From contig JALCSU010000001.1 in NCBI GenBank assembly GCA_022653735.1, positions 1 to 64,000 on the forward strand: a stretch of DNA of 64,000 nucleotides. Reading direction: 5' to 3'. Every line of letters starts with the position of its first letter. Position 1 is the first letter of the stretch. Source of the stretch: Bacteroidales bacterium. Its GTDB lineage: Bacteria; Bacteroidota; Bacteroidia; Bacteroidales; UBA932. Below, in pieces: positions 8,750 to 17,316 of this stretch. A model generated the notes under the pieces. The model did no database searches. It saw only the letters and a list, made by a program, of their open reading frames with translations, and was not told where the DNA came from. The position numbers were made by a program, and so were the translations under genes.

Positions 8750-8787
8750 AAAAAAGGGATGGCCGCAACAATGCGCAGCCTATCCCT
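8750..8787 (-). terminator. Rho-independent terminator between rpsO and pnp
   Basis: On the minus strand AGGGATAGGCTGCGC pairs with GCGGCCATCCCT, followed directly by TTTTTTG. It lies 22 bases after the rpsO stop, so part of the transcription should end before pnp. Confidence 0.75.
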
Positions 8788-8809
8788 CATTCTTTCCTGC
8801 CGTATGGTA

Positions 8810-9085
8810 TTATCGACGGAGACCGAGCTCCTTGATGATCTTTCTGTATCTCTCGATGTCAACCTTCTGGAGGTAGTCCAGCAGCTGACGCCTTTTACCT
8901 ACGAGGCGAAGAAGGGAACGACGCGTAACGATGTCTTTCTTGTTCTTCTTCACATGCTCTGTGAGGTGATCGATACGGTAGGAAAATAAAGCAACTTGAC
9001 TCTCTGGTGAGCCGGTGTCTGTATTAGACTTCCCGTACTTTGCGAAAATCTCTTGCTTCTTGTCGGCTTGTAAATACTCTGCCAT
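8810..9085 (-). CDS. rpsO: 30S ribosomal protein S15
   Basis: S15 binds the central domain of 16S rRNA early in small-subunit assembly. The 91-residue protein shows the family core: [28 protein letters not shown] and the C-terminal [19 protein letters not shown] chose the ATG at 9085 because S15 begins with a short helix before the TGS motif. The frame runs upstream to 9148, but that would start before the transcription start predicted from the promoter at 9146-9176. It precedes pnp on the same strand. Its short leader starts with a hairpin that may be a site for feedback by S15. Confidence 0.96.
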   Translation of the reverse strand: MAEYLQADKKQEIFAKYGKSNTDTGSPESQVALFSYRIDHLTEHVKKNKKDIVTRRSLLRLVGKRRQLLDYLQKVDIERYRKIIKELGLRR

Positions 9086-9120
9086 TTCGCAAAAAAAAGT
9101 TAAATATTTAAATACATATA

Positions 9121-9139
9121 TTTCCGCACCATGCGGAAA
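9121..9139 (-). promoter_or_regulatory. Hairpin at the 5' end of the rpsO transcript
   Basis: TTTCCGCA and TGCGGAAA form a perfect 8-bp stem with a 3-base loop, starting within a few bases of the expected transcription start. Many bacteria use leader structures for S15 autoregulation, but known motifs differ between phyla. Here only the hairpin is seen. Confidence 0.5.
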
Positions 9140-9145
9140 AGCGTG

Positions 9146-9176
9146 CAAATTTACTTATAATTTCCGATAATCCAAA
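9146..9176 (-). promoter_or_regulatory. rpsO promoter, full Bacteroidota consensus
   Basis: On the minus strand TTTG (9176-9173), a 19-nt spacer and TAAATTTG (9153-9146) give an exact match to TTTG-N19-TAnnTTTG. The initiation point near 9140 rules out the longer reading of rpsO. Confidence 0.85.
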
Positions 9177-9189
9177 CCTTTATGCAGAA

Positions 9190-11562
9190 TTAATTTTTAT
9201 GAATATATTGCATTATCTCCGAAGCAATCATCAGCAGAGCGCCTGATGAATATGGTCGGTTGTTCTTCTTCTCCACTTTATCTGGCTTGGCGGCAACGGT
9301 CTGCGTCCAGCAGAGCTTACCTTCGGTGTCAACGGCTTTTACCATGGCTTCCCAGCCTTTCTTCACTACAGGAAGATAGGTAGCTTCGTCCAGCAGGCCA
9401 GAATTGATGCCGTAAAGGAGTGCATAGGTATAAAGTCCCGTGCCGCTAGTCTCAGGCATAGGGTATATGTCTGGACTAAGTAGGTCCGAACGCCAATACC
9501 CATCCTCCCCTTGCAGAGAAGCAATCTTTGCGCACATCTCTTTGAAAAGCTGCTCGAAGAACGGACGGTATTTCTTGTCGTCCTGAGGAAGTGTCTTCAG
9601 GATCTCGGCCAAGCCTCCCATGACCCAGCCATTCCCCCTGCTCCAGAATATTTTCTTGCCTTCATCGTTAGCCTTTCCTATGTAATTTCCGTCGCGATAA
9701 AACAGATGCTCGTCACGGTCGTAAAGGTGATTGTAGCAGGCAATATATTCATTATAAGCGAATTTTATATATTTCTTATCGCCTGTCATTGAATATAGTC
9801 TCGTGAACACCGCTGGTGCCATGTAGAGAGCATCGCACCACCACCAGCGGTCGCTCGGTCCTTTCGTGATGTCTATGTTTTCCGCCGGAGGGTTGGCTAT
9901 TATCCAGTCGATGCGGGCCTTGGTCGGAATCATCATGCTAGGGTCCTTATGCTTAGAATACATGTCTAAGTAGGCCTGCCCTACGCAAAGGTCATCGCCA
10001 TGGTACATTCTATTGCCTACTTGCCAACGGAAGCGAGAAAATGTCTTTTTGAGAAAATCGAAATATTTCGCATTCCCGCAAGTCTCTGCCCAGTCTAAAA
10101 GCCCATTGTACAACACTCCGCTAATCCAATCCTGCGCACAGTAGTTTTTATCCTTCGCAGATTGCTTCATTACCCATTTGAACACGGTATCTGCGACTTC
10201 GGAAACAGCTTCCTTCGTCCATGCCGAGCTGTAGCCTTTGGCTTTCTGGTCGATACGGATGGAACAATCGTATTTTGTGTAGTGATTGTATCTGTAATTG
10301 TACATCCACAGCACCGAAGGCTTGCCGCCTTCATGGCCTCTCACTACATACGGCCTTACGTTATCCCTGTCGGAGTCTTTTGTGACAGCCTCAGTCTTCC
10401 AAGGCTTCTCTCCGCCGACGAAAGTCCATTTTTCTATCTCGAATATGTCGTTGATAGGCCTTGAGGCATAAACTACGCTAGGATCCTCGTGGTCCAAATA
10501 CACGCCTCCGAAATAATTGTTCTCATATTCTGGTTTTTCTTTCTTGTAATCATTCCTCACGAACCACGAACTGGCATCGGTTATTTTCGTGTTTTCCCAT
10601 TCGGAGCCAGTCCATCTTGCATACCAGTAGGAATGCATCTCATCTTTGTCACTGAAGCGAGCGTATACTATCACAGGCCTTTCTTGGTTGTCGAAGGCAA
10701 TGTCCCAGATCCATGCCTTGTCGAATGTCTTCGTGGCATCGTAGACTTTATCCGCCTGAGAAGGAGTAATAGAGCCGAGATGATCCAGGATCACTGTCCC
10801 GTCTGCTTTGTGCATCTTGCCACCTTCGTACATGAAGAAATATATCGAATTCGTAGCCCTGTCGCGAGGATGAGCGTCGGTGAATGCCATAAATATCTTG
10901 TCTTTGTGATTCGTAGTCACTTTCGTGTACGGGCGTCCGTAATCGCCGTATTCAGGATCATTGCTGACGATGTTGACCGGCTTGCTCCAATTTTCCAAAT
11001 CATCAGTGTAGACGCAAGTAGGCTTGAAATCTTTCCCGCGGGAAAAAAGATAGATTCTGTTATTTTCGTCAGAGAGCATTTCCGGATTGGAATAGCAATA
11101 GCCATAGCCGCCTTCCATCTTCGGGCTGAGGCTGTGCATCTCGCCCCACTGCGAGATGTCGGCTGGCTTCTTGGTCACAGCATAGTAGATAGGAGATGGA
11201 CCGTGTTTCGAGAAGAATATCACCAGCCTCTTGTCTGGCAAGGCCATGATGGATGGATTGCAATGATCGTCATACTGCAGCTTATCATACATTTTGTGCT
11301 GGGTCTCTTGCTGGGTTGCAGGGTCATAAGAGAACGCCCAGATGCAGCCTTCCTTATCCACGAATCCTCCGAAGATTTTGTCATCGACATAAATTGCCCT
11401 CGGATCCGAGAACCAACACCATGCCCCATCGTGAGTCACCATCTGATAATCCTCGGCATAAGGGATGTCTATTGGATTCTGTGCTGAAGCACTGTATGAG
11501 AAACCCCATATGGCGTTACAGCATGTGGCCAGCATTATGATAGTTTTGTTGAGAGTGTTCAT
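9190..11562 (-). CDS. Exported two-domain enzyme: BNR_4 beta-propeller (polysaccharide-lyase-like) fused to GH105 unsaturated uronyl hydrolase
   Basis: A signal peptide (to ASAQ, residue 28) precedes a propeller domain at about 35-440. It carries DGAWCWFSDPRAIY and the conserved DDH of YDDHCNPSI (His100), as in BNR_4 proteins, the fold of PL24/PL25 ulvan lyases. From about 457 to the end is an (alpha/alpha)6 domain of GH105/GH88 type: MYHGDDLCVGQAYLDMY, DRWWWCDALYMAPA, WSRGNGWVMGG and SGTGLYTYALLYG. GH105 enzymes remove the 4,5-unsaturated uronic acid that a lyase leaves at the non-reducing end. One polypeptide could therefore cleave a chain and then trim the product. It is the last gene of the uronate PUL, and its ATG overlaps the KDPG aldolase stop by 4 bases. 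GH105-type activity is well supported; lyase activity of the propeller is inferred. Confidence 0.82.
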   Translation of the reverse strand: MNTLNKTIIMLATCCNAIWGFSYSASAQNPIDIPYAEDYQMVTHDGAWCWFSDPRAIYVDDKIFGGFVDKEGCIWAFSYDPATQQETQHKMYDKLQYDDHCNPSIMALPDKRLVIFFSKHGPSPIYYAVTKKPADISQWGEMHSLSPKMEGGYGYCYSNPEMLSDENNRIYLFSRGKDFKPTCVYTDDLENWSKPVNIVSNDPEYGDYGRPYTKVTTNHKDKIFMAFTDAHPRDRATNSIYFFMYEGGKMHKADGTVILDHLGSITPSQADKVYDATKTFDKAWIWDIAFDNQERPVIVYARFSDKDEMHSYWYARWTGSEWENTKITDASSWFVRNDYKKEKPEYENNYFGGVYLDHEDPSVVYASRPINDIFEIEKWTFVGGEKPWKTEAVTKDSDRDNVRPYVVRGHEGGKPSVLWMYNYRYNHYTKYDCSIRIDQKAKGYSSAWTKEAVSEVADTVFKWVMKQSAKDKNYCAQDWISGVLYNGLLDWAETCGNAKYFDFLKKTFSRFRWQVGNRMYHGDDLCVGQAYLDMYSKHKDPSMMIPTKARIDWIIANPPAENIDITKGPSDRWWWCDALYMAPAVFTRLYSMTGDKKYIKFAYNEYIACYNHLYDRDEHLFYRDGNYIGKANDEGKKIFWSRGNGWVMGGLAEILKTLPQDDKKYRPFFEQLFKEMCAKIASLQGEDGYWRSDLLSPDIYPMPETSGTGLYTYALLYGINSGLLDEATYLPVVKKGWEAMVKAVDTEGKLCWTQTVAAKPDKVEKKNNRPYSSGALLMIASEIMQYIHKN

Positions 11563-12233
11563 GCCCTTTTCCCTTCTTTCAAATACTTTATTGAGTCTTG
11601 GCTTAATTGCGTTATCGTGTGCCAGTCTTCATTCTGGATGACTTCTTTAGGGAAGAGCTTGGAACCCATGCCGACGGCTGCAACGCCAGAGGCTGCCCAT
11701 GCTTTAAGATTTTCTTCGGTTGGTTCTACGCTGCCCGTGACCATCAAGTTCACGAAGGGGAGGGGAGCCAGAACATTTTTGACGAAAGCAGGCCCGCCGA
11801 CGCACCCGGCAGGGAAAATCTTTATCAGATCGCATCCGGCTTCCAGAGCATTGCAGATTTCCGTTACAGTGCCACAGCCAGGGGAGTACGGAATGCCGCG
11901 CCTATTGCAGAGCCGAGCCACTTCAGGATTGAAGTTAGGCGCTACTATGAAATTTGCACCTAACTGAATATAAAGTTCCGCAGTCGGGGCATCTAAGATT
12001 GTACCCGCGCCTAATACCAATTCAGGGCATTCATCCTGCAAGGACACGATGAGTTCTCTGAATATCTCGTGTGCCCTGTCGCCTCTGTTAGTGAACTCGA
12101 AGGCTCTTATTCCGCCAGCGTAGCAGGCCTTGACTACATTCTTTGCGGCGAAGGCATCTCCGTTATAGTAAACAGGAACTATTCCTGTTTCTATGATAGC
12201 ATTAAGCGTTTGTAGTTTCTTGAATTTTGCCAT
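11559..12233 (-). CDS. kdgA: 2-dehydro-3-deoxy-phosphogluconate (KDPG) aldolase
   Basis: The enzyme splits 2-keto-3-deoxy-6-phosphogluconate into pyruvate and glyceraldehyde-3-phosphate in the cytoplasm, the last step of uronate catabolism. The 224-residue protein has the class I aldolase TIM barrel of the KDPG/KHG family. FEFTNRGD holds the catalytic Glu, GAGTILD the phosphate-site loop, and DLIKIFPAG the Schiff-base Lys, followed by VTGSVEPT. It has no signal peptide. It lies between a heparinase II/III gene (14 bases) and the BNR_4-GH105 gene (4-base overlap), so it is translated with the lyases. It completes the pathway with kduI, kduD and kdgK further up the same locus. Confidence 0.93.
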   Translation of the reverse strand: MAKFKKLQTLNAIIETGIVPVYYNGDAFAAKNVVKACYAGGIRAFEFTNRGDRAHEIFRELIVSLQDECPELVLGAGTILDAPTAELYIQLGANFIVAPNFNPEVARLCNRRGIPYSPGCGTVTEICNALEAGCDLIKIFPAGCVGGPAFVKNVLAPLPFVNLMVTGSVEPTEENLKAWAASGVAAVGMGSKLFPKEVIQNEDWHTITQLSQDSIKYLKEGKRA

Positions 12234-12247
12234 GATGAAAGCATTCG

Positions 12248-14107
12248 TTATTTGATCACGGATTCATATTTCACGTCCTTATTGTCTTCTGGAATCAAGC
12301 ATACGATGATGTTCTGCACAGAAGAGAGTTTCAAGTCAGCGTCGAATCCGACTATTGTTATTCCAGGGTTAGGAGAGTCGAACGAGAAAGGAGAAACTGC
12401 AGGGGATATGTGCCAGCGGATAGACTCGGGGCCGCTAACCTTAACGTAAAGTTTCTTCCCGTCCTTTTCCAGAAGCAATACCTTGTCGGAGATAATTTCG
12501 GCTTTTGCTGGAGTGACCAGAGTCCACGTTGCCATTGTAAAATGGTTTGAAGTCTCTATCTTATCTTCCACGACGACATATTCTTTGTCTATCAGGCTTA
12601 CGGCACGTTTGGCGCTCTTGACCTGGCCTTCATAAACAGGTGTCAGGTCCGAGATAATGTACATGTCGTTCTCGTTGTCTGAAAATCCGGTTATCTCCGC
12701 TTTCCCCTTGACGTTCTGGAGTTTGCGATTGAAGGTAAGGGTGTTATGCGAATAGTTGTTGTAGCGGAATGAATCCCAGCGCTGCGAGTCCTGTTTCATG
12801 TTCCATAAGTCCACGCCTCTTACCTCCAGTCTATTGTAATTATCAGCGCCCATGTCTATTGCCCATCTTACGCCTTCTGCTTCCATGATGAAGGAACCCA
12901 CGTCCATGTGAGCATGATTTTCGGAAGGAGTTCCCATCTTCATGCCTGTGAAAATTGCAGAGGTATCTTCCCAGTCAGTGCGCATGAAGCACACTGGATT
13001 GTAACCCTGAGCTTTCCAGAAGAGATTGGATGGCTTCATTGGGTTCGAAAGAGATGTAGATGCTCCCCAGATTAGGATCGCAGGAGCGAGCCTGTCTTTC
13101 CTGATCCTGCTAGTCCCATCTCTCCTGTAGACCTTGATCTGGTTATAAATAATCGAAGGGTCTTTTGTCTTGTCGTAGAACCAGAACATGGCAGGGGAGA
13201 GAAATGCCCTGGCACCGTTATCTGAATATGAAAATATATTAAGGGCAGGAGTCGTTATATTAAGAATATATTCACCTGTCTTCAGAAATCCAGGAGCTTG
13301 GCTCAGGCCATAGTCTGTGCCGAAAATCTTCTCAATGGCACTAAGAAACATCGTACAAAAAGTAGTACCGTATTCCCAATAACCTCCGCCTTCAGGGTAG
13401 GCTCCGTCTGGGGCATAATGCTTCATCGGGATGGCGATTTTCTCTATTGCCCTGTTGACAATGTCGCTGCATAGCTCTGGGTCTTTTTCCCAGATTGCTA
13501 ATGCTCCATAGGAAACGCCTGCATGGCAGACCTGGTTCCAGTTGTTCACTGCATTGACGAACCAGTTGTATTTTTTGTCGTAAGACGGTTTCAGCCCTTT
13601 GTCGATTATGGCTTGCTCTATGATTTCCCTGGTTTCTTGTGACAGCTGTGGGTAAAGCCAGTCGTAGCCGATAGCAAGGGCCATCGTCATCTCTCCGACA
13701 TCAAGGAAATGCGACGGGTTCCAGTCAGAAAAAGACGCTGCTTTCAGCATTTCGCTTTCGGCACGCTTGAGATATGCTTGTTTCCCGGTCATTCTGTATG
13801 CATAGCTGAGGGCAAATATCCGTCGAAGGTTTTCTCTCGAGACGGCTAGAAGCCTTTTCCCTTCCTTGATTCTCTCGCTCAATGGCAGGTCAATAATTAA
13901 ATCTGCTTCTTCCAATATCGCATTATTAATATTCTGCCACTCGGCATCCTTAGAAATTTGTTTTTTCAGTGTCTTCTCTTCGCCCTTCATCAGCAGGAGC
14001 CTAGGATGAGAAGGAAGCTTCTCGGCTGTTTTTACATAATTGTTCTGGCCGCTTGCGATAAGGCTGCTCAGCATTAATGCAAATAAGAAAAATAATCGAT
14101 GTTTCAT
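12248..14107 (-). CDS. Heparinase II/III family polysaccharide lyase, exported
   Basis: A 619-residue protein with a signal peptide (to ASGQ) and the two-part heparinase II/III architecture. An alpha/alpha toroid comes first (about 35-360; FLDVGEMTMALAIGYDWLY, NNWNQVCHAG, APDGAYPEGGGYWEYG). A beta-sandwich follows, with ENHAHMDVGSF (near residue 400) and an SHNTLTF motif. The His in these motifs and the Tyr of GYWEYG are typical catalytic residues of lyases that cleave uronic-acid polysaccharides by beta-elimination. It closely resembles the C-terminal half of the fusion protein at 17317-20982, so the two arose by duplication. Without a database search I cannot assign the PL family (PL12, 21, 35 and others share the fold). 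It should act in the periplasm on oligosaccharides. Confidence 0.85.
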   Translation of the reverse strand: MKHRLFFLFALMLSSLIASGQNNYVKTAEKLPSHPRLLLMKGEEKTLKKQISKDAEWQNINNAILEEADLIIDLPLSERIKEGKRLLAVSRENLRRIFALSYAYRMTGKQAYLKRAESEMLKAASFSDWNPSHFLDVGEMTMALAIGYDWLYPQLSQETREIIEQAIIDKGLKPSYDKKYNWFVNAVNNWNQVCHAGVSYGALAIWEKDPELCSDIVNRAIEKIAIPMKHYAPDGAYPEGGGYWEYGTTFCTMFLSAIEKIFGTDYGLSQAPGFLKTGEYILNITTPALNIFSYSDNGARAFLSPAMFWFYDKTKDPSIIYNQIKVYRRDGTSRIRKDRLAPAILIWGASTSLSNPMKPSNLFWKAQGYNPVCFMRTDWEDTSAIFTGMKMGTPSENHAHMDVGSFIMEAEGVRWAIDMGADNYNRLEVRGVDLWNMKQDSQRWDSFRYNNYSHNTLTFNRKLQNVKGKAEITGFSDNENDMYIISDLTPVYEGQVKSAKRAVSLIDKEYVVVEDKIETSNHFTMATWTLVTPAKAEIISDKVLLLEKDGKKLYVKVSGPESIRWHISPAVSPFSFDSPNPGITIVGFDADLKLSSVQNIIVCLIPEDNKDVKYESVIK

Positions 14108-14132
14108 TTTATGAATATGTTTTATTGTGTTA

Positions 14133-17100
14133 TCAATATTTGAATATTACGCTGCTGCCGGCGAAAGTGCTTATAGGCAAGTCAGCCGAAATCTCTTGAG
14201 TTTGGAATCCATCTCTAGAGATTTGAATATGCATCCTGCTTAGAAGGTGAGTAGGATCGGAGAGAGTTAGCTCCGTGATTTTTCCAGTGCCATCATATTT
14301 CACCATTACCATACCAGGAGAGTCAATGGATATTTCCGTCCCTTTGAATATTTCTACTGAGCCACTTCTGTAAAAAATCGCATAGGCGATTCGCAGGGCA
14401 TCGTTTCTTGCTGCTTGGAGGCCTTCATTGTTTGCAATTATCGATATGCTTCTGCCGTTCTCTTGCTCTTCCAAAGCCTCTTGGCTAGTAGAAGGGACTA
14501 TGATATATTCATAGCTCTTTTCATCATTCTGTCTCCTTTGTTCAAGCCACAATTTGAAGACATCCTTTTTCACGATGTCTTTTGGCGAATCTGACTGACG
14601 ATTTGAGATAGCCCAGCTTCCCTGCTCTTCCTTATTTGAGATTGAAACAGCAGCATGTTGTGGGAATAGATATCCAATGCTATCATGAAGAACCCATGAG
14701 ACATCATTTAAAGTACGGGTGCCATTTTCTAGCTTTTTCACATCATTACCGCATTTCACGATGACGTCCCCGTTCAGGTAACATTGGTTGAGTGTCGTTA
14801 TGGCTGGTTTTCTTGATGGGTTCTTGATGCCGCTTCCTAAACAGACATATTCATCATCAAAGAAGAACCATGCCTTTCTTGCTGACAAACCAGTTTGGGG
14901 GCTCTTGAAATCAAATCCGACCGCACCATAGAGACCGTCTGTGACGGCTCCGGTGAAATCGTTCAAGCCCCACTTCTGAATTTCGTTTTCCGGAGGCATT
15001 TTGTCAAGCAGGATGGTTGTCGCACCAGGAATCATCATCCAGTCAAAGACAGGAGTTAGGTCGGAATATTCTTTCCCCGTGCGAGAAATGTAGTTAGTTC
15101 CATCGCCTCTGAAATGGTTCATTAGTCCCTCTCCATTGTAAGGCTGCTCCATATTCGCAGTTCTTTTAGAATACATTCTTACGGAGGTGTAGTAACCTGG
15201 TCTCTGGAAAACGAAATGATCGGTGCACCAAAAATATTTAGCGAAGGAAGTCTTTTCAAAACTTTGCCCTTTCCTAGCATTGGCAACGTTCTCCAGTTCG
15301 TCACGCCTGTAATTGGAAACTTTCATCAGTCGTTCAGGAGTTCTTGGGCTGAAAACTCTTCCCTCACCTTGCCTAGTTATGTCCCTGTTCAGAACTCCGG
15401 GGTCGGTAATCCTGCCGTATATTTGCTGCTTGCAGATTCCATCGAGGTAGTAATCTATGAGAGTATTAGCGGCTTCATCAGAAAATCTGAATTTCGTTCC
15501 GGCTACTAAAGAGGCCCAGTAGGCGAATTCGTCAGCATATTGGTTGCCATAAGATAATGTGTTGTTAACTCTGTCATCTCTGTGATGGAAACTGAAATCC
15601 TGTTGCATGCCACGGCCAGTAGAGAATTTTATCTCTCCCTGTATGATTCGCATTAATCTTGCGAATTCTTCTTCATTCCTATTGTACAAGGCTTTCTGTG
15701 CTTGGATGCCGGCAATCTTTATTCTGTCACCGCTCGGTCTCGCTCCGCTCGCATGGACATTTCCTCTGCCGACTATTTCCAATGCTTTGTCAATCTGGCA
15801 GACAGATAGGTCATTATCCATAACAAGCAAAAGGTTCATGATGTTTTCTGGCGTTCCAATCTGATTCCACCACCAGTTCTGGCAGATGAAATCGTTCTTG
15901 AGCCAATAATTGAGTGACCTGCTGATTGCATCTTTGATGTCTTTTCCCCCTTTAAGTGGAGATCCGGCTTTTTTGTATGCCTTGGCCATCACTAACATAT
16001 TGCTCAGATGTCTGCTATGCTCAAAGCCGGTGTTAGAGACATCAGAATAATTTATTCCAGGCCAAGTCCCATCGGGTTTTAAAGATTCGGCTATTCTTTT
16101 GACTTTCTCCTCATTCACTCCGGAAGATAGCATTTCATTCCTGACTGAATTTCTTAAGCTTTCCATTTCACCTTTCTTAATGGCATGGCGGCCACCTTCG
16201 TCGTAGCCGTCGAGCATGATAGGCATCAGTGTAGGGAAAACCCATGCGAAATGATGTTCTGGGTAAATATGTGGGCGACTGCTTTCGACATATTTCAAAT
16301 ATGTCTCATCTCCATAGACTCTGACCATGGCTTCTAACAAATTGTCTGGCCATCTGTCGTGTTTGCCCGTATTCAAGGTCTCATGCCATTTCCACTCTGC
16401 AGGGTGCTGCTGGTAATGAAGAAGATAGTCTATGGCTTTTTTTATTGACGCACCATCTTTTTCATAGAAGAAAAGGTTTTCACCGGTAGCATTGTAGATT
16501 ACCCACATGGCAGCCGTCATTGGCGCTAAAGAAAAATACGTGTACCACAAACCATTCTGTTCTCTGATAACCTCACCTGGCATGTGCCCATCAGGTGCGA
16601 TCTTTCTTGAGAAATCGCCTTTGATAAGAGCGATGTTGCGATTCATTTCTTCTTCATCTTCCAGAAGCGAAGCGGAAAGCACAGAACCGAATCGCCCCCA
16701 GTCTGCCCAGTTGTTTTTTCTTTCTCTTATCTCATTAGCTGCTTTTCTGTAGACTGTGGCCACCCAGTTCTTGAATTGTTCTTTGTCTGACTGTTTCCAG
16801 ATGGGAGAGTCAGACATAAGCTCTGCTGCCATCAGTAGAGCCGAACCAGAATAGCTCATGACCAAAGGGCCATCTGGCTCTGAATATTTATTATTGATGT
16901 ATGCCCATGCGTTCAGAAAATAACAAGCCTTTTCTCCATAGGCTTTCTTCCCCGTCAGCTTGTAGGCAAGGGCTGAGCAATATGCAGCGAAAGCGTCTTG
17001 CTGAAGCGCCAAAGAATTGGCTCTGTGTTCCTGTGGCTTTACATAATAGCCAGGAACGTTAAAATCAGGCCTGGCGTGATGCTGGCTGTTCTGGAGCGAA

Positions 17101-17285
17101 TCAGCATATCTTATCAGCTGAATATAGGCATCGTAGTATGGCTCGCATCGCTGTGACACCATGCCCCTCACGAAACTGATTTGTTCTAGCGGGTGCATGT
17201 AATGCCCCGCAGTCAACTGCAAGCAACACAGTAGTGAAGACAATACTGTAATAATTTTTAGAATATATTTATATTCCCTTTTCAT
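14133..17285 (-). CDS. Fused polysaccharide lyase: alginate-lyase-like toroid (PL5/PL38-like) plus PL8-type lyase
   Basis: A signal peptide (to about residue 26) precedes two lyase-like parts in 1050 residues. Residues about 30-360 resemble the alginate-lyase toroid fold (SYSGSALLMAAELM, NNWADWGRFG with Asn191, Asn192 and Trp193). Residues about 380-1050 resemble PL8: a helical segment with NWWWNQIGTPENIMNLLL (Asn474), FSFHHRDDRVNN (His567/568) and SYGNQY (Tyr579), then a super-beta-sandwich. These are the usual Asn/His/Tyr catalytic residues of PL8 enzymes acting on hyaluronan, chondroitin or xanthan. A normal PL8 starts near the middle of this protein, so the front is an added module. Sampled stretches are visibly more AT-rich (about 37-47% GC) than the next gene. 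Whether both parts are active is open. Confidence 0.78.
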   Translation of the reverse strand: MKREYKYILKIITVLSSLLCCLQLTAGHYMHPLEQISFVRGMVSQRCEPYYDAYIQLIRYADSLQNSQHHARPDFNVPGYYVKPQEHRANSLALQQDAFAAYCSALAYKLTGKKAYGEKACYFLNAWAYINNKYSEPDGPLVMSYSGSALLMAAELMSDSPIWKQSDKEQFKNWVATVYRKAANEIRERKNNWADWGRFGSVLSASLLEDEEEMNRNIALIKGDFSRKIAPDGHMPGEVIREQNGLWYTYFSLAPMTAAMWVIYNATGENLFFYEKDGASIKKAIDYLLHYQQHPAEWKWHETLNTGKHDRWPDNLLEAMVRVYGDETYLKYVESSRPHIYPEHHFAWVFPTLMPIMLDGYDEGGRHAIKKGEMESLRNSVRNEMLSSGVNEEKVKRIAESLKPDGTWPGINYSDVSNTGFEHSRHLSNMLVMAKAYKKAGSPLKGGKDIKDAISRSLNYWLKNDFICQNWWWNQIGTPENIMNLLLVMDNDLSVCQIDKALEIVGRGNVHASGARPSGDRIKIAGIQAQKALYNRNEEEFARLMRIIQGEIKFSTGRGMQQDFSFHHRDDRVNNTLSYGNQYADEFAYWASLVAGTKFRFSDEAANTLIDYYLDGICKQQIYGRITDPGVLNRDITRQGEGRVFSPRTPERLMKVSNYRRDELENVANARKGQSFEKTSFAKYFWCTDHFVFQRPGYYTSVRMYSKRTANMEQPYNGEGLMNHFRGDGTNYISRTGKEYSDLTPVFDWMMIPGATTILLDKMPPENEIQKWGLNDFTGAVTDGLYGAVGFDFKSPQTGLSARKAWFFFDDEYVCLGSGIKNPSRKPAITTLNQCYLNGDVIVKCGNDVKKLENGTRTLNDVSWVLHDSIGYLFPQHAAVSISNKEEQGSWAISNRQSDSPKDIVKKDVFKLWLEQRRQNDEKSYEYIIVPSTSQEALEEQENGRSISIIANNEGLQAARNDALRIAYAIFYRSGSVEIFKGTEISIDSPGMVMVKYDGTGKITELTLSDPTHLLSRMHIQISRDGFQTQEISADLPISTFAGSSVIFKY

Positions 17286-17316
17286 GCATAAGTATTCTTA
17301 ATACCATATTCAATTT

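Noticed and set aside
10489..11487. A 332-codon open frame on the plus strand
   Set aside because: It lies wholly antisense to the BNR_4-GH105 gene, has no family motif and reflects codon bias of the real gene.
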